From Planctomycetota bacterium (lineage in GTDB: Bacteria > Planctomycetota > UBA1135 > GCA-002686595): a DNA stretch of 64,000 nt. How positions within the stretch are numbered: the first letter of the stretch is position 1; each line of letters opens with the position of its first letter. The stretch spans positions 48,066 to 112,065 of the forward strand of contig JAJDEW010000101.1 of NCBI GenBank assembly GCA_029259595.1, given 5' to 3'. The notes under the pieces were generated by a model, which saw only the letters and a list, made by a program, of their open reading frames with translations, did not search any database and was not told the DNA's origin. The position numbers and the translations under genes are program-made. Positions 53,091 to 63,300 of this stretch are shown here, piece by piece.

Positions 53091-55400
53091 GTGAACTTCC
53101 TCTGTGGCTGGCCGGGAGCCTTCGCGCTCGCCCTGACTCTTCTGCCCGGATTCCAGGGCGAGCGCTTCGCCTTGCGAACGGCCCTCGAGCGCGCCGCCCG
53201 CTGCACGGTCCGCGTGCGGGATGACGGGCTGCGCGCGCGCCTCGAACCGCTGTTTCGTGAGGCCGCCGCGGGTCGTGACGGCCTGGTGCTCGCGGCCGAC
53301 GACGGGCCCGCAAACGGGGCGCGCGTGCTCGTCGCGCTCGGGGACGAGGCGGACGTCGTCGCGCTGCTCGGGGACCTGGGCGTCGCGCCGCTCGCCGCCG
53401 TGGGGGAGGAACCGGCCGGCTTTCGGGTCGGCGAGCGACGCTGTACGGGGCCCGGTGACGTGCTGGTGGCGACGCTCGAAGATCCCGAGCGCGCGGGGTT
53501 GCCCTTGACGGTTCACCTCGCGAACTCGGCCGACGGACTCATCGCGCTCGGCGCCGATCTCACGCCCTCGGCGACGCCGGGGCTGCGGCTCTGGCGCGCG
53601 GGCGAGCTCGACTTCGACATTCTCCCAGGGCGTACTCCGCGCGAGCTGGACGTGGCCGCCGCACGCGCGGAGGTCCTCGCGCGGGGCGCACCCGTCACCT
53701 CGCACGGCGTCACCGTGCATGCCCAGAACGGCATCGATCCGAACAGCTTCGGTCGCTTCTTGCGGGCCTCCGTCGCCGCGGAGCACGCGGTCCTCGGGCT
53801 CTTCTTGGCGGAAGCCGAAGGGGACCGCGCGCGCTTCCGTCGCCCTCGGATGTTCCTGTACACGGATGGCGCGAGCTTCGCTGCAGCGACCGGCGAGCGC
53901 GACGCCGTGGCCCACGTCGCGGCCGCCGGCGAGGTCGTGCACGCGCTCCTCGTACCTGCGATCGCGCCCGACGTAGGCGCCGCGACCGCGCGCGCCGCGG
54001 CGCAACGCCTGCTCGGTCCGACCGCGAGCCCGTGGCTTGCGCGCGGCCTCGGGCTCACGGTTGCGGACGTTTTCGATGGGCGCCGGCTCGCTACTTGGAA
54101 CGGACGTCTGGCCGCTTCCGGCCTGCGCCCACGCGTGGCCGAGCTCGTCGCGCCCGGTGCCGTGACGCGCCACTCGCGGCTCGTGCGCGAACCCTTGCTC
54201 GGGCTCGTCGTCGAGCTCCTGCTCGCGACGCGGGGTCCCGGCTTCGTGGCCGAGCTCTGGCGCAGCTCGGAGGCCTTCGTCCCCGACGAGGCGTTCGAGG
54301 AGGCTTTCGCGTCGGCGCTCGAAGAGCGCGCGCGGGACTTCCGGTCGCGCGCGTCGGCTTCCGTCGATGCACGACGCAGCGCCGTCCTCTCGGGGCCGCG
54401 TCGCCTGGGGGTCTGCCTGGAAGAGGCGGGGCCGGACGGCTTTCTCGACCCCGAACTCGGAGCGAGTCTGGTCCCGCTCGTCGAGGCCGGAGCAGACTCC
54501 GTCGCCCTCGCGGTCTACGCCTTCCGCGGCGCGCCGCGCGAGCGCCGCGCGGGCGAGCCCGGGGCCTTCGCGACCGCGGGCAAGCGCGACCTGGACCTGG
54601 CCTTCGCGGTCGGGACCGCGCGCGAGCATGGCATGCAGGCCGTGCTCGACCTGCGTCTGCGGGCGGAGGAGACGGGGACCTTCGCCGATGGCATCGTCCT
54701 CGACACCGAGGCCGCCACGCGCACCTTCTTCGAGCGCTATCAGGCCTTGCTCGTGCACTATGCCCTGCTGGCGGAGGTGCTCGAGGTCGACGTGCTCTGC
54801 GTAGGAAGCGAGCTGCGCTTTGCCGGTCGAACGCGCTCCGCATCCCCGGACGCCCCGCTCGTGATGCGCGAGCTGCGCCTCGCGTCCTGGGGGGAGGCCC
54901 TCGCGGTCGTGCGCGAGATCTTCGACGGTGCGCTCGCCTTCGGCTTGTCTCGTCCGGCGGAGGCCGCGCAGGTCGCCTTCTGGGATAGGGTCGACTTGCT
55001 CGGCATCGACCTCTTCCCGGCCTGGAACGAGGATTTCGAGAAGCCGCCCAAGGGCGTGCGCCGGCGCATGTGGCGCAACGTGCTCGACGCGGCCGTGCGA
55101 GCGGGCGAAGAGGTCGATCGGCCCGTGTTCGTGCTGCAGGCCGGCGTCTCTTCCAGCGCCGAGGGTTGGCGGCGCTTCGACGTTCCCCGGGGCGAGCTCG
55201 ATCTGGAGTTCCAGCGCGAGTCCCTGACCGGCCTGTCGCGGTCCCTGTCCTGGTCGCGCGACGAGCTCGAGCGCGTGCGGGGGCTGCATCTTTGGAAGTG
55301 GCTCGGCCCGAGCGATCCGAGCACGTCGAGCGGGCGTGGTTTCGCGCTCCAGGGCAAGCCGGCCGAGCGTGTGCTCGCGGAGCTCTTCGGCCGACGATGA
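53091..55400 (+). CDS. Exported two-part protein with C-terminal GH113-like domain
   Basis: The GTG at 53091 opens a signal peptide (FLCGWPGAFALALTLLPGF). Residues 25-400 form a domain of unknown family with alternating hydrophobic and Arg/Glu-rich stretches (HGVTVHAQNGIDPNSFGRFL; LVREPLLGLVVELLL). Residues about 430-769 read as a TIM-barrel glycosidase of GH113 type: LVHYALLAEVLEVDVLCVGSE puts a glutamate at the usual acid/base place, and FWDRVDLLGIDLFPAWNE and RPVFVLQAGVSS follow. GH113 members are beta-mannanases. The stop overlaps the recG start (ATGA), an unexpected coupling. The N-terminal half may help bind substrate. Confidence 0.75.
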   Translation: MNFLCGWPGAFALALTLLPGFQGERFALRTALERAARCTVRVRDDGLRARLEPLFREAAAGRDGLVLAADDGPANGARVLVALGDEADVVALLGDLGVAPLAAVGEEPAGFRVGERRCTGPGDVLVATLEDPERAGLPLTVHLANSADGLIALGADLTPSATPGLRLWRAGELDFDILPGRTPRELDVAAARAEVLARGAPVTSHGVTVHAQNGIDPNSFGRFLRASVAAEHAVLGLFLAEAEGDRARFRRPRMFLYTDGASFAAATGERDAVAHVAAAGEVVHALLVPAIAPDVGAATARAAAQRLLGPTASPWLARGLGLTVADVFDGRRLATWNGRLAASGLRPRVAELVAPGAVTRHSRLVREPLLGLVVELLLATRGPGFVAELWRSSEAFVPDEAFEEAFASALEERARDFRSRASASVDARRSAVLSGPRRLGVCLEEAGPDGFLDPELGASLVPLVEAGADSVALAVYAFRGAPRERRAGEPGAFATAGKRDLDLAFAVGTAREHGMQAVLDLRLRAEETGTFADGIVLDTEAATRTFFERYQALLVHYALLAEVLEVDVLCVGSELRFAGRTRSASPDAPLVMRELRLASWGEALAVVREIFDGALAFGLSRPAEAAQVAFWDRVDLLGIDLFPAWNEDFEKPPKGVRRRMWRNVLDAAVRAGEEVDRPVFVLQAGVSSSAEGWRRFDVPRGELDLEFQRESLTGLSRSLSWSRDELERVRGLHLWKWLGPSDPSTSSGRGFALQGKPAERVLAELFGRR

Positions 55401-57454
55401 CCGCTACGCTCGAGACCTGGCGCGTCGGGATCGGGACGCGGGCGGGCATCGGACCGAAGCGGGTGCAGCTCTTCGCGCGGCTCGGCGTGGAGACCGTGCT
55501 CGACCTGCTGCTCCTGGAGCCGCGGCGTCTGGCGAAGGGCGGTGAGCCCCTGTCGATCCCCGCAGCCAAGGCGGCGATCGGACGCCACGTGCGTCTGTGC
55601 GGCACCCTCCGGCGCCCGAGCGTCTTCCGCTACGGTCGACGCCGTTCGGTGCTGCGCTGCGTCCTGCGCGCCGGCGAGGAGAAGATCGAACTGCGCTTCT
55701 TCAACCAGGCCTGGTTGCGCGAGAGCCTCCTGGCCTTGGCCGAGGAGGGTTCCGAGGTCGAGGTCGAAGGGCGCGTGAGCGAGGACACGAAGGGCGCCTG
55801 CCTCGACGCGCCACGGATCGGAACGCCGACGGAGCCACTCCCGCCGGTCGATGCGCTGCTGCCCGTCTACCCGACGACGAATGGCCTCGGGCAGAAGCTC
55901 GTGCGCGGCCTCGTACGCGGTGTTCTGGACGAGCTCGACGACGTGGAACTGTTCGACCCGCTACCGGCGTCCTGGCGTGACGAGCTCGGTTGGCCGTCGC
56001 TCGCGCGCGCGTTGCAGGACCTGCATGCGCCCACGAGCGAGGAGCGCTTCGAGGCGGCGCGCGAGCGGCTTGGACTCGAGACGCTCTTCGCCATGCAGGC
56101 GGCGCTGGTCGAAGGGCGCGCGGAAGCGCGCGAACGCGCGACGAGGGTTGCGCTGACCGACGAGCTCGTCGACGCGGTCTTCGGGGCCGAAGGCTGGGAC
56201 GCGACCCCCGGTCAGCGCGAAGCCCTGACGCAGATCGCCGCGGACCTCGGGAGCGAGCGTCCCATGCGCAGGCTCCTGCAGGGCGAGGTCGGCTCGGGCA
56301 AGACGCTCGTGGCGCTCGTCGCTTGTCTCGCGACCGCGCGCGCGGGCGGACAGGCGGCGTTGTTCGTCCCGACGGACGTGCTGGCCTCCCAGCACGCGTC
56401 GGGACTCGCGCGCCTCGCGCGGCGCTGGGACCTTCCGTGGGATCTCCTGACGGGCTCGTTGAGCGGGGCGGAGCGGCGGGCTGCGCGCGCGCGCATCGCC
56501 AGCGGAGAGACGCGCCTCGTGATCGGGACGCACGCGCTCGCGTCGGCCGACGTTCGCTTCCGACGGCTGGACCTCGTCGTCATCGACGAACAGCAACGCT
56601 TCGGTGTGGCCTGCAAGGCCGCGCTGCTCGCGAAGGGCCGCGGCGTCCACATGCTCTTGATGACCGCGACTCCGATTCCGCGTACGCTGGCCTTGACGCT
56701 GTACGGCGATCTCGAGGTGAGCACGATGCGGGACCGGCCGGCCGGCCGTGGCGAGGTGCGCACGCACCTCATGCTCCCGCAAAAACGCGAGGACGCGGAC
56801 GGCTTCCTGGCCGAGCGTGTGGCGCGCGGAGAGCGCGTGTTCTGGATCGCGCCGCGCATCGGAGGCGAGGAGGCCGACGAAGAGGCCGAGCCCGACGCGA
56901 CGCCCTCACTGGAGGAGACCGCCGCGCGACTCGCCGAGGGACCGTTGGCGGAGTTCGGCATCGAGGTCGTGCACGGGCGCCTCGATCCGGCTGTGCGCGA
57001 GGCCGCGCTCGAGCGCTTCCGAGCGGGCGCGACGCGCCTCCTGGTCGCGACCACCGTGATCGAGGTCGGCGTCGACGTTCCGGAGGCGACGGTGATGGTC
57101 ATCGACGGTGCCGAGCGCTTCGGCCTGGCCCAGCTCCATCAGCTGCGCGGGCGCGTCGGACGCGGGACAGGCGATGCGGTCTGCATCCTGTTCGCCGAGG
57201 CGCGCTTCCACGCTCGACTGCGGGTGCTCGCGCAGTCCTGCGACGGCTTTCGGATCGCCGAGGAGGACCTCGGGTCGCGCGGGATGGGCGAGCTCGGGGG
57301 GCAACGGCAAGCGGGACACTACGGCGAGGCCTGGCTGCGCTTTGCCGGGGATCCCGAGCTCGTCGAGCGCATCCGTGCGCTCCTCGCAGCGTCGGACGAG
57401 CTGCGCGCGATCTACCTCGCGCGGACGTCGCCGAACTGTCCGGACCTGGTCTGA
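55397..57454 (+). CDS. recG: ATP-dependent DNA helicase RecG
   Basis: The 685-residue protein is RecG, which remodels stalled replication forks and Holliday junctions. The N-terminal wedge/OB domain is present (ETVLDLLLLEPRRLAKGGEP). Helicase motifs are in order: TPGQREALTQI (Q-like), LLQGEVGSGKTLVAL (Walker A), VVIDEQQRFGV (Walker B, DEQQ where DEQH is usual), LMTATPIPRTLALTLYGD, WIAPRIGG, LLVATTVIEVGVDVP and QLRGRVGRG. The ATG overlaps the stop of the GH113-like gene. A short acidic insert (EEADEEAEPDA) follows motif IV. Confidence 0.95.
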   Translation: MTATLETWRVGIGTRAGIGPKRVQLFARLGVETVLDLLLLEPRRLAKGGEPLSIPAAKAAIGRHVRLCGTLRRPSVFRYGRRRSVLRCVLRAGEEKIELRFFNQAWLRESLLALAEEGSEVEVEGRVSEDTKGACLDAPRIGTPTEPLPPVDALLPVYPTTNGLGQKLVRGLVRGVLDELDDVELFDPLPASWRDELGWPSLARALQDLHAPTSEERFEAARERLGLETLFAMQAALVEGRAEARERATRVALTDELVDAVFGAEGWDATPGQREALTQIAADLGSERPMRRLLQGEVGSGKTLVALVACLATARAGGQAALFVPTDVLASQHASGLARLARRWDLPWDLLTGSLSGAERRAARARIASGETRLVIGTHALASADVRFRRLDLVVIDEQQRFGVACKAALLAKGRGVHMLLMTATPIPRTLALTLYGDLEVSTMRDRPAGRGEVRTHLMLPQKREDADGFLAERVARGERVFWIAPRIGGEEADEEAEPDATPSLEETAARLAEGPLAEFGIEVVHGRLDPAVREAALERFRAGATRLLVATTVIEVGVDVPEATVMVIDGAERFGLAQLHQLRGRVGRGTGDAVCILFAEARFHARLRVLAQSCDGFRIAEEDLGSRGMGELGGQRQAGHYGEAWLRFAGDPELVERIRALLAASDELRAIYLARTSPNCPDLV

Positions 57455-57468
57455 CGTCGCCCGTCAGG

Positions 57469-57488
57469 GCAGGGCTCGGATTCCCTGC
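57469..57488. terminator. Weak hairpin between convergent recG and HDOD genes
   Basis: GCAGGG (57469-57474) pairs with CCCTGC (57483-57488) across an 8-base loop in the 67-base gap between the two stop codons. It is short and lacks a U-tract. Confidence 0.4.
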
Positions 57489-57521
57489 GGGAGCGAGGCC
57501 CCTCGGCGCTCGAGCGGGCCG

Positions 57522-58403
57522 CTACGTGCGGTCGGCGAGGCGCGCGCGGCAGGTCTGGGTCGGGTGAAGCGGAACGCTGAGGATCTCCCCCATCCGTCGG
57601 ACATCCGCGTCGAGGCGATCCGCGATGTCCGTGAGCGTGGACGAGGGGAGCGCATAGCGCTCGCAGAAGTCGGCCAGGAGCGCCGCGTGCAGGGCGTCGT
57701 CGGCGGTCTCGTCCGTGCAGACGCTCGCGATCAGCTCCGACGTGACGAGCGCGTCCAGGAGGGCTTGCAGCTCGGGCCGGTCGCGACCGATGGGGTCCTT
57801 CTCGGGATCCATGTGCGCTTCGATGACCTGGATGAGCCCGGCGGGGAGGTCCCAGGATTCGAGCAGCGCTTGGGTGACCTGATCGCTCGAGCACGCGAAG
57901 TGCTCCTGTTCGCTGCGATCGTGGTCGGTCGCGGTCGCGCTGCGGTAGGCCGCGTATTCCTCGGGCATGCAGCTCGCGAGGACGAGCGCGCCCAAGTCCG
58001 CCATCGCACCGCAGAGGAAGGCCTCTTCTCCGAGCAGTGAACCGCGCAGCTCGACGAGGATCCGCGCGCTGGTCGCACGGATGAGCGAGCGCTTCCAGTA
58101 GCCGGCGTCGGCGACGTCGGGGAAGACGCGCGGCAGCGACAGGATCATGGCGCCGAAGTAGGCGCCCTTGATGCCGTGTTGGGCGATCGCCGTGCGCAGA
58201 GAGCTGGTGGGCGCTTCGGCCTGGCCGAGCCCGGCCGCAAAAAAGCCCTGGAGGTGTGCGGCGAGGACCTCGTCGCGCGCGACCGCGGAGGCCACTTCCT
58301 CGATGCTGACGCGATCCCGCATGGCGGCCGCGAGAACTTCGCGCACCGTTTCCGGGAGCTCGGGCAGGGCCCGGACGACGTTTTCGGGGAGGTAGGACGT
58401 CAA
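57522..58403 (-). CDS. HDOD-domain signalling protein
   Basis: The 293-residue protein consists mostly of an HDOD domain, a HD-superfamily fold without catalytic residues that is found in bacterial signalling. Visible landmarks are LPELPETVREVLAAAM, AYFGAMILSLPRVFPDV, GSLLGEEAFLCGAMADLGAL and LLESWDLPAGLIQVIEAH. The HD residues of true hydrolases are replaced. The start is a TTG at 58403, the first possible one; no ATG lies near. It follows another HDOD gene on the same strand 159 bases away, so the two are possibly duplicated paralogues with related roles. Confidence 0.82.
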   Translation of the reverse strand: MTSYLPENVVRALPELPETVREVLAAAMRDRVSIEEVASAVARDEVLAAHLQGFFAAGLGQAEAPTSSLRTAIAQHGIKGAYFGAMILSLPRVFPDVADAGYWKRSLIRATSARILVELRGSLLGEEAFLCGAMADLGALVLASCMPEEYAAYRSATATDHDRSEQEHFACSSDQVTQALLESWDLPAGLIQVIEAHMDPEKDPIGRDRPELQALLDALVTSELIASVCTDETADDALHAALLADFCERYALPSSTLTDIADRLDADVRRMGEILSVPLHPTQTCRARLADRT

Positions 58404-58562
58404 GGTAGGTTGCGAGGAACTCGCCCTTCCCGACCCTGGCAGGAGGCGCAGGACGAGATCCGGCGCGACCAGCCTATGGATTCGCTCGTGCGTCCGTCTT
58501 CGTCCCGCAGGAACTTCGCGGGGCGATCTTGAAACTGGGACAGAACCATGGCCGAAGGGCGT

Positions 58563-60101
58563 TCAGCGTCCTGGAAATTGGACGCGGGAGTAGATCTCAC
58601 AGCGGTTGGACCCAGCCTCCTGAGCCCGCAGGAGGAAGCGGTCGGCCAGCTTGACGAGGCGCTTGCCGTCCTGAAGTGCCGCCGAGCGAGCGATGCAGGC
58701 CCCGCCGCAACTGACCGTGACCAGGATCTCCTCGCCCTGGAACTCGATCTGTTCGGCCTCGATCATCTGACGTAGCCGCTCGGCCATCGTCTTCAGTCCG
58801 AACGGCGTCGTCTGGGGCGCGACCAGGGCGAACGAGCCCTTGCCGTAGCGAGCCGGCATGTCGCCCTTGCGCGTCGTGCGACGCAGTGTGCTGCCGACGC
58901 TGCGCATGACCTCGTCGGCGGACTCGGTGCCATGGCTGTCAGCGAGCAGCCCGAAGTGATCGATCTCGAAGAGCAGCACGCCCAGGGCGCGCGGAACCCT
59001 GCCATGGGTGCGCGCCGAGATCTGCTGTTCCAGGAAGGAGTCGAAGAACTCGCGGTCGGGCAGGCCCGTCAGCGGGTCCTTCTTGCCGTCGATCCGTTGG
59101 ATGCCGCGGTCGTTGTCGACGGCCTGGCGCCGATCTCGACTCCGGTTCTCGTCGACTTTGGTTCCGAGACTGACCCGGACCACCTGTTCGTGGGCTTGCT
59201 CGACGAGTCGCTCGTGGGAGAGATTGTCCGGTAGCGTGACCTTCAGCATCTCGGCCGTTTCGTTGATCCCGGACTCGAGGCCGATCAAGAAGGAATCGAC
59301 CTCCGACGGGATCATCCCGAAGCCGGCGGCGCGCTCGTGGATGAGGCGCAGGGGCGCGCCCTTCTCGATATCGCAGAGGATGCCCTCGGTCGGATCCGAC
59401 AACGCCATCAGCTTGACCAGCTCGCGCACGTCCTCGCCGACGTCGGCGGGCAGTTCGTCCGGGCGCCCGCGGAAAGCGACGGCGTGGACGACGATGCTCG
59501 GGAGCTCCCAGGCCTGGAGCAGGGCTCCTGCCACGTCGCCGTTGTGGAAGCCGAGGTGCTCCTCCTCTTCACGGAGGGTCGGCCACGACCGGGTGTTCTC
59601 CTGGAGCGTGGCGTAATCCTCCGGCAGGACCTGCGAGATGACCAGGCGGCCGATGTGGCTGAGCAAGCCACACAGGAAGGCCTCGTCGGGATTGCCGCTC
59701 GAAACGAGTCGTGCCAGCGAGCGTGACGCGACGGCGCTGATCAGGCTGCGCAGCCAGAACTCCTGGAACCGAAAGCCCCCCGCTTGGCCTTCCTTCGGCA
59801 GGCTGCTCGCCAGCGAGAAGGACAGTGCCATCAGCTTCACACTCTTCAACCCGAGCACCATCGTCGCGCGCTGGAGCGTGGTGATCTCGCGCCCCAATCC
59901 GAAGAGAGAGCTGTTCGAGAGCTTCAGGATCTTGGCGGAGAGGGCCGGGTCGCGGCCCAGAACGCGGGCCATCTCGTCGAGCGTGCAGTCGTCGTTCTTG
60001 GACAGGCGCAGGACCTCGACCGCGACGGCCGGTAGGCTCGGGAGGTTCTCCGTGCGGGAAAGCGCCGCGGGGAGCGACTGGTCGAAGGTGATGTGAGGCA
60101 T
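58563..60101 (-). CDS. HDOD protein with degenerate GGDEF domain
   Basis: The 512-residue protein has an N-terminal HDOD domain (about 10-220: ENLPSLPAVAVEVLRLS; ILKLSNSSLFGLGREITTLQ; EAFLCGLLSHIGRLVIS; LLQAWELPSIVVHAVAF), a linker, and a C-terminal diguanylate-cyclase-like domain from about 340 (KKDPLTGLPDREFFDSFLEQ). The signature GGDEF is replaced by Gly-Lys-Gly-Ser-Phe (420-424), so it should not make cyclic di-GMP. The inhibitory-site motif RxxD is kept as Arg411-Lys-Gly-Asp414, so it may still bind the nucleotide as a receptor. The ATG at 60101 is followed directly by the HDOD fold. The gene is divergent from the HEAT-type gene. Confidence 0.9.
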   Translation of the reverse strand: MPHITFDQSLPAALSRTENLPSLPAVAVEVLRLSKNDDCTLDEMARVLGRDPALSAKILKLSNSSLFGLGREITTLQRATMVLGLKSVKLMALSFSLASSLPKEGQAGGFRFQEFWLRSLISAVASRSLARLVSSGNPDEAFLCGLLSHIGRLVISQVLPEDYATLQENTRSWPTLREEEEHLGFHNGDVAGALLQAWELPSIVVHAVAFRGRPDELPADVGEDVRELVKLMALSDPTEGILCDIEKGAPLRLIHERAAGFGMIPSEVDSFLIGLESGINETAEMLKVTLPDNLSHERLVEQAHEQVVRVSLGTKVDENRSRDRRQAVDNDRGIQRIDGKKDPLTGLPDREFFDSFLEQQISARTHGRVPRALGVLLFEIDHFGLLADSHGTESADEVMRSVGSTLRRTTRKGDMPARYGKGSFALVAPQTTPFGLKTMAERLRQMIEAEQIEFQGEEILVTVSCGGACIARSAALQDGKRLVKLADRFLLRAQEAGSNRCEIYSRVQFPGR

Positions 60102-60327
60102 CGAGCGATGGAAGGGTCGATTCGGGTCGAGAGGTCGTCGTCCTTCGATCGTCGTTAGGTGGAAAGAGCTTGAGGGCGGATCCGATTCGGGGTGGCCCGC
60201 CCCCTCTCCGGTCTCGGAAGGGGGCCCTGGCCCTCCCGCGGCCTTTCCGAGCGCCTTCCGCGGGGACGAACCCTCCAGCGTGTATCCTGGGGCCGATCCT
60301 GCGGTAGGACACCGCCGGACTCCCCCC

Positions 60328-63300
60328 ATGCACCAAATTCTGATCCCGGTCCTGTTCCTGCTTCTCGCTTCCCGCCCCGCTGCCCAGCTCGAGCTGCCAG
60401 GCGGAACCACCCCGTCCAAGGCGGGAGCGCAAACGGACAATCGTGGGCTCGAGCTGCCTTCCAAGGTCCGCGGGGATCTGGCGCGGGGTCGTTCCAAGAA
60501 CCGCTTGATCCTCGGACCTGCGCAGGCCGCCGTGGCAGCGGTGGCTCCCGAGCCGGCCCGACCCGTGAGTCCGCCGGAGGCGTACCCCGCCGACGCTGAA
60601 GGCGCTGCGCGCTTCGTCTTCGACGAGGTGGCGCGCGCGAGCGATCTGAACGCGCCGCTCGTTCTGCAAGCGGTCGAGACGTTGGCGGGGCTCGGCGACG
60701 TCGGTCTCCGCGCGGCACACAGCCGACTGGGCAGCATGCATGCACCGACGGTCGCGACCGCCGCACGCGTTCTCCTCGAGCGCGGTGTCGAAGCGGATCG
60801 TCGTTCCGTCCAGAAGCGGCTCGGACGCGAGCTGCCCGCGCGCGCGTCCGGCCCGTTGCTCGAGGCCTTCGCCAGCGGCGATCCCACGCTCGCCACACCG
60901 GCGGTGCTCGTCGAGTGGCTCGAGCATCCGACGGTCGGGATGCGCAAGGCCGCACGGCGTTGGATCGAAGCACGCCTCGACGCGAGCTATCTTCCCGCCT
61001 TCGTCAACGGACTGCGTTCCAAACGCGAGGACACACGGCTCGTGATCGTCCAGCTCGCCGCGCTCCTCGACGAACCGGCAGCCGCCAACCTGCTCTTCGA
61101 TCGCCTCCAGGATTCGCGTTCGCGCGTGGCGGCGGAGGCGGCGCGACTCCTGGCCAAGCGCGACGAACTCCTTCCGGAGGGGCTGACGGTTTCGCAGCGG
61201 CTGCTCGAAACCGCCTTCTCGAACGACGCCAACCGGCGCATGCGAGCCTATGCCCTGCTCGCCCTGGTCGAGCGCGAGGATGTGGGGGAGGTCGTCGTGC
61301 TCGACGAGCGTCACGTCGACGCGCTGCTGCCCGGTTTGCGCTCCGACGAGCCGGTCTTCGCCGGAGCCTGCGCCTGTGCCCTGGCCGGGATCGGATTCCG
61401 CAGCGCGGAGTCGCGCGCCATGGACTGGCTCGACCTGGGCGTTCCGCATGCGCTCGTCGAACTGGCTTCCGGTGCCACCTTCCACGCGGACTTCAGCGCG
61501 CTCCAACCACCGGCTCTGCGGCGCTTGACCCTGATCACCGGCCAGCGCTTCGGCAGCGACGGGCCCGCTTGGCAGGTTTGGTGGATGGAGAACGCGCGGT
61601 CGTTCCGTGCGCGGCGCGCGGTTCTCAGCCCGCTTCCCGAGGAGCTCGAGACCCTCGCCATTCGACTGCGAACGGGCGGCCGTGAGCTCTCCTTCTTCGG
61701 CCCGGACGCGTCCGATCCCTCCGGCGTCGAGGACTCCAGAAAGGCCGCTCGTGCGCTCGTCTACCGCGCCTCGCGCGAGGAATGCGCACGGCTCGTGAGC
61801 TTCTTCCAGCGCGAAGGACTGTTCGGGCTCGAGTGGTTACCGGTCGAGGAAAGAGAGCCCCTGAATTCGCTCTTGATTCGCATCGGCGATCAAGAGAAGC
61901 GCTTCGAGTACCGGAGCGAGAGGCCGGCGTGGTTCGGGCGCGCGGTCGAGGTCGTGCGTCAGCTCGAGCTGGAGAATCGTTGGCAAGCCTTCCGCCCCGC
62001 GGACGTCTTGCTGCGCGACCACTGGGAGACCCAACAGCACTCCTGGAGCCTCCCGCTGACGGACGCGGATCGAGCGCTGCGCTTGAAGGACGTCGTGCTC
62101 GCGGACCTCGCCGAGACGGATTGGGCCGAACGCGACGAGGGCGTCGCGGAGCTCGAACGGCTCTTTCGGACGGCGGACGTGGCCCGCGCTACCGACGTCC
62201 AGCCGTTGCTCGCGCTCTTGCTCGAGGAGCGCTTCCTCGACGCGCGCGCACGCTCCCTCTTCGAACTGCTCGAGATCGCCGCACGGGCCAGCTCGACCGC
62301 GCCGAATCGGACGATTGCTCCAGAGCTGGCCAGCGAGCTCTTCGAGCTCGTCTTGCGTCGCTTCGGTGACGAAGCCTCCGAGGAGACGCGAGCGCTGCTC
62401 GTAGCCGGCGGGCTCGAGACGATCCGCAAGGCGGTGGCGAGCGAGGACGAGCTGCACCGCGCGCTCGGGGCGCATGCGCTCGCCGATGAGGCGTTCCTGG
62501 GCAACGACGAGCGTCGCGAACTCCTGCTCGGGCTCTTGACGGATCCTGATCCGGGCGTCGAGGCGGCCGCCGTCCGCAGCCTCGGAGAGGGCGTGATGGA
62601 CGACGAGCTCTTCACCGAGCTTCTGTTGCGAGCGCGCGTCGGTGACACGTCCGTGCGCGCCGCGGGGCTGGCGGCCGTCGCCTCCAGTGCCGCGGGCCAC
62701 TTTGCCGGGAGCTCCGGTCAAGAGGACGTCTTCGACGTCTTCCGGCTGGCGCTGTCGGCGGGTGAACTCGATGTGCGTCGCGCGGCGTTGGAGGGCATCG
62801 TGACTCTCGACGACGAGCGCGCCCTGCCGCTCTTGATCTCGCTGTTCGGGCGCGGCTCGGGACACGAGCTCTACGAGGAGACCCGCGCCGGGCTGGAGTC
62901 CTTCGGGCTGCGGGCCCAGGGCGAGCTCTTGCGATTGGCCGCGAGCGGACGCGGCGACGTGCGGCGCGACACGGCGCTCTTGCTCGCGCAGCTGGGAACG
63001 GCGGAAGCCGCTCCGATTCTGATCACTTGGCTGACCGATCACTCCGACGACGCGCGCGTTGCGACCGAGCTCGCCGTGCTCACGGGCGAGGACTTTCGCT
63101 CTGAGCTCGAGCCCGCCGACAGCTACTGGGAGTGGTGGGATCGATCCGTGCGCGACGATGCCTTGGCGTGGTTCCGCGGCGCCGCCGAACGCGCCGGCTT
63201 CCGTCTGCCCGAACCCGAAGCGCTCTTGGTTCCGGGGACGCGTGGAGGAGCGCGCGCGCTCCTGGCCATCGTGGAGAAGGGGCCCGCTCACCTGGCCGAA

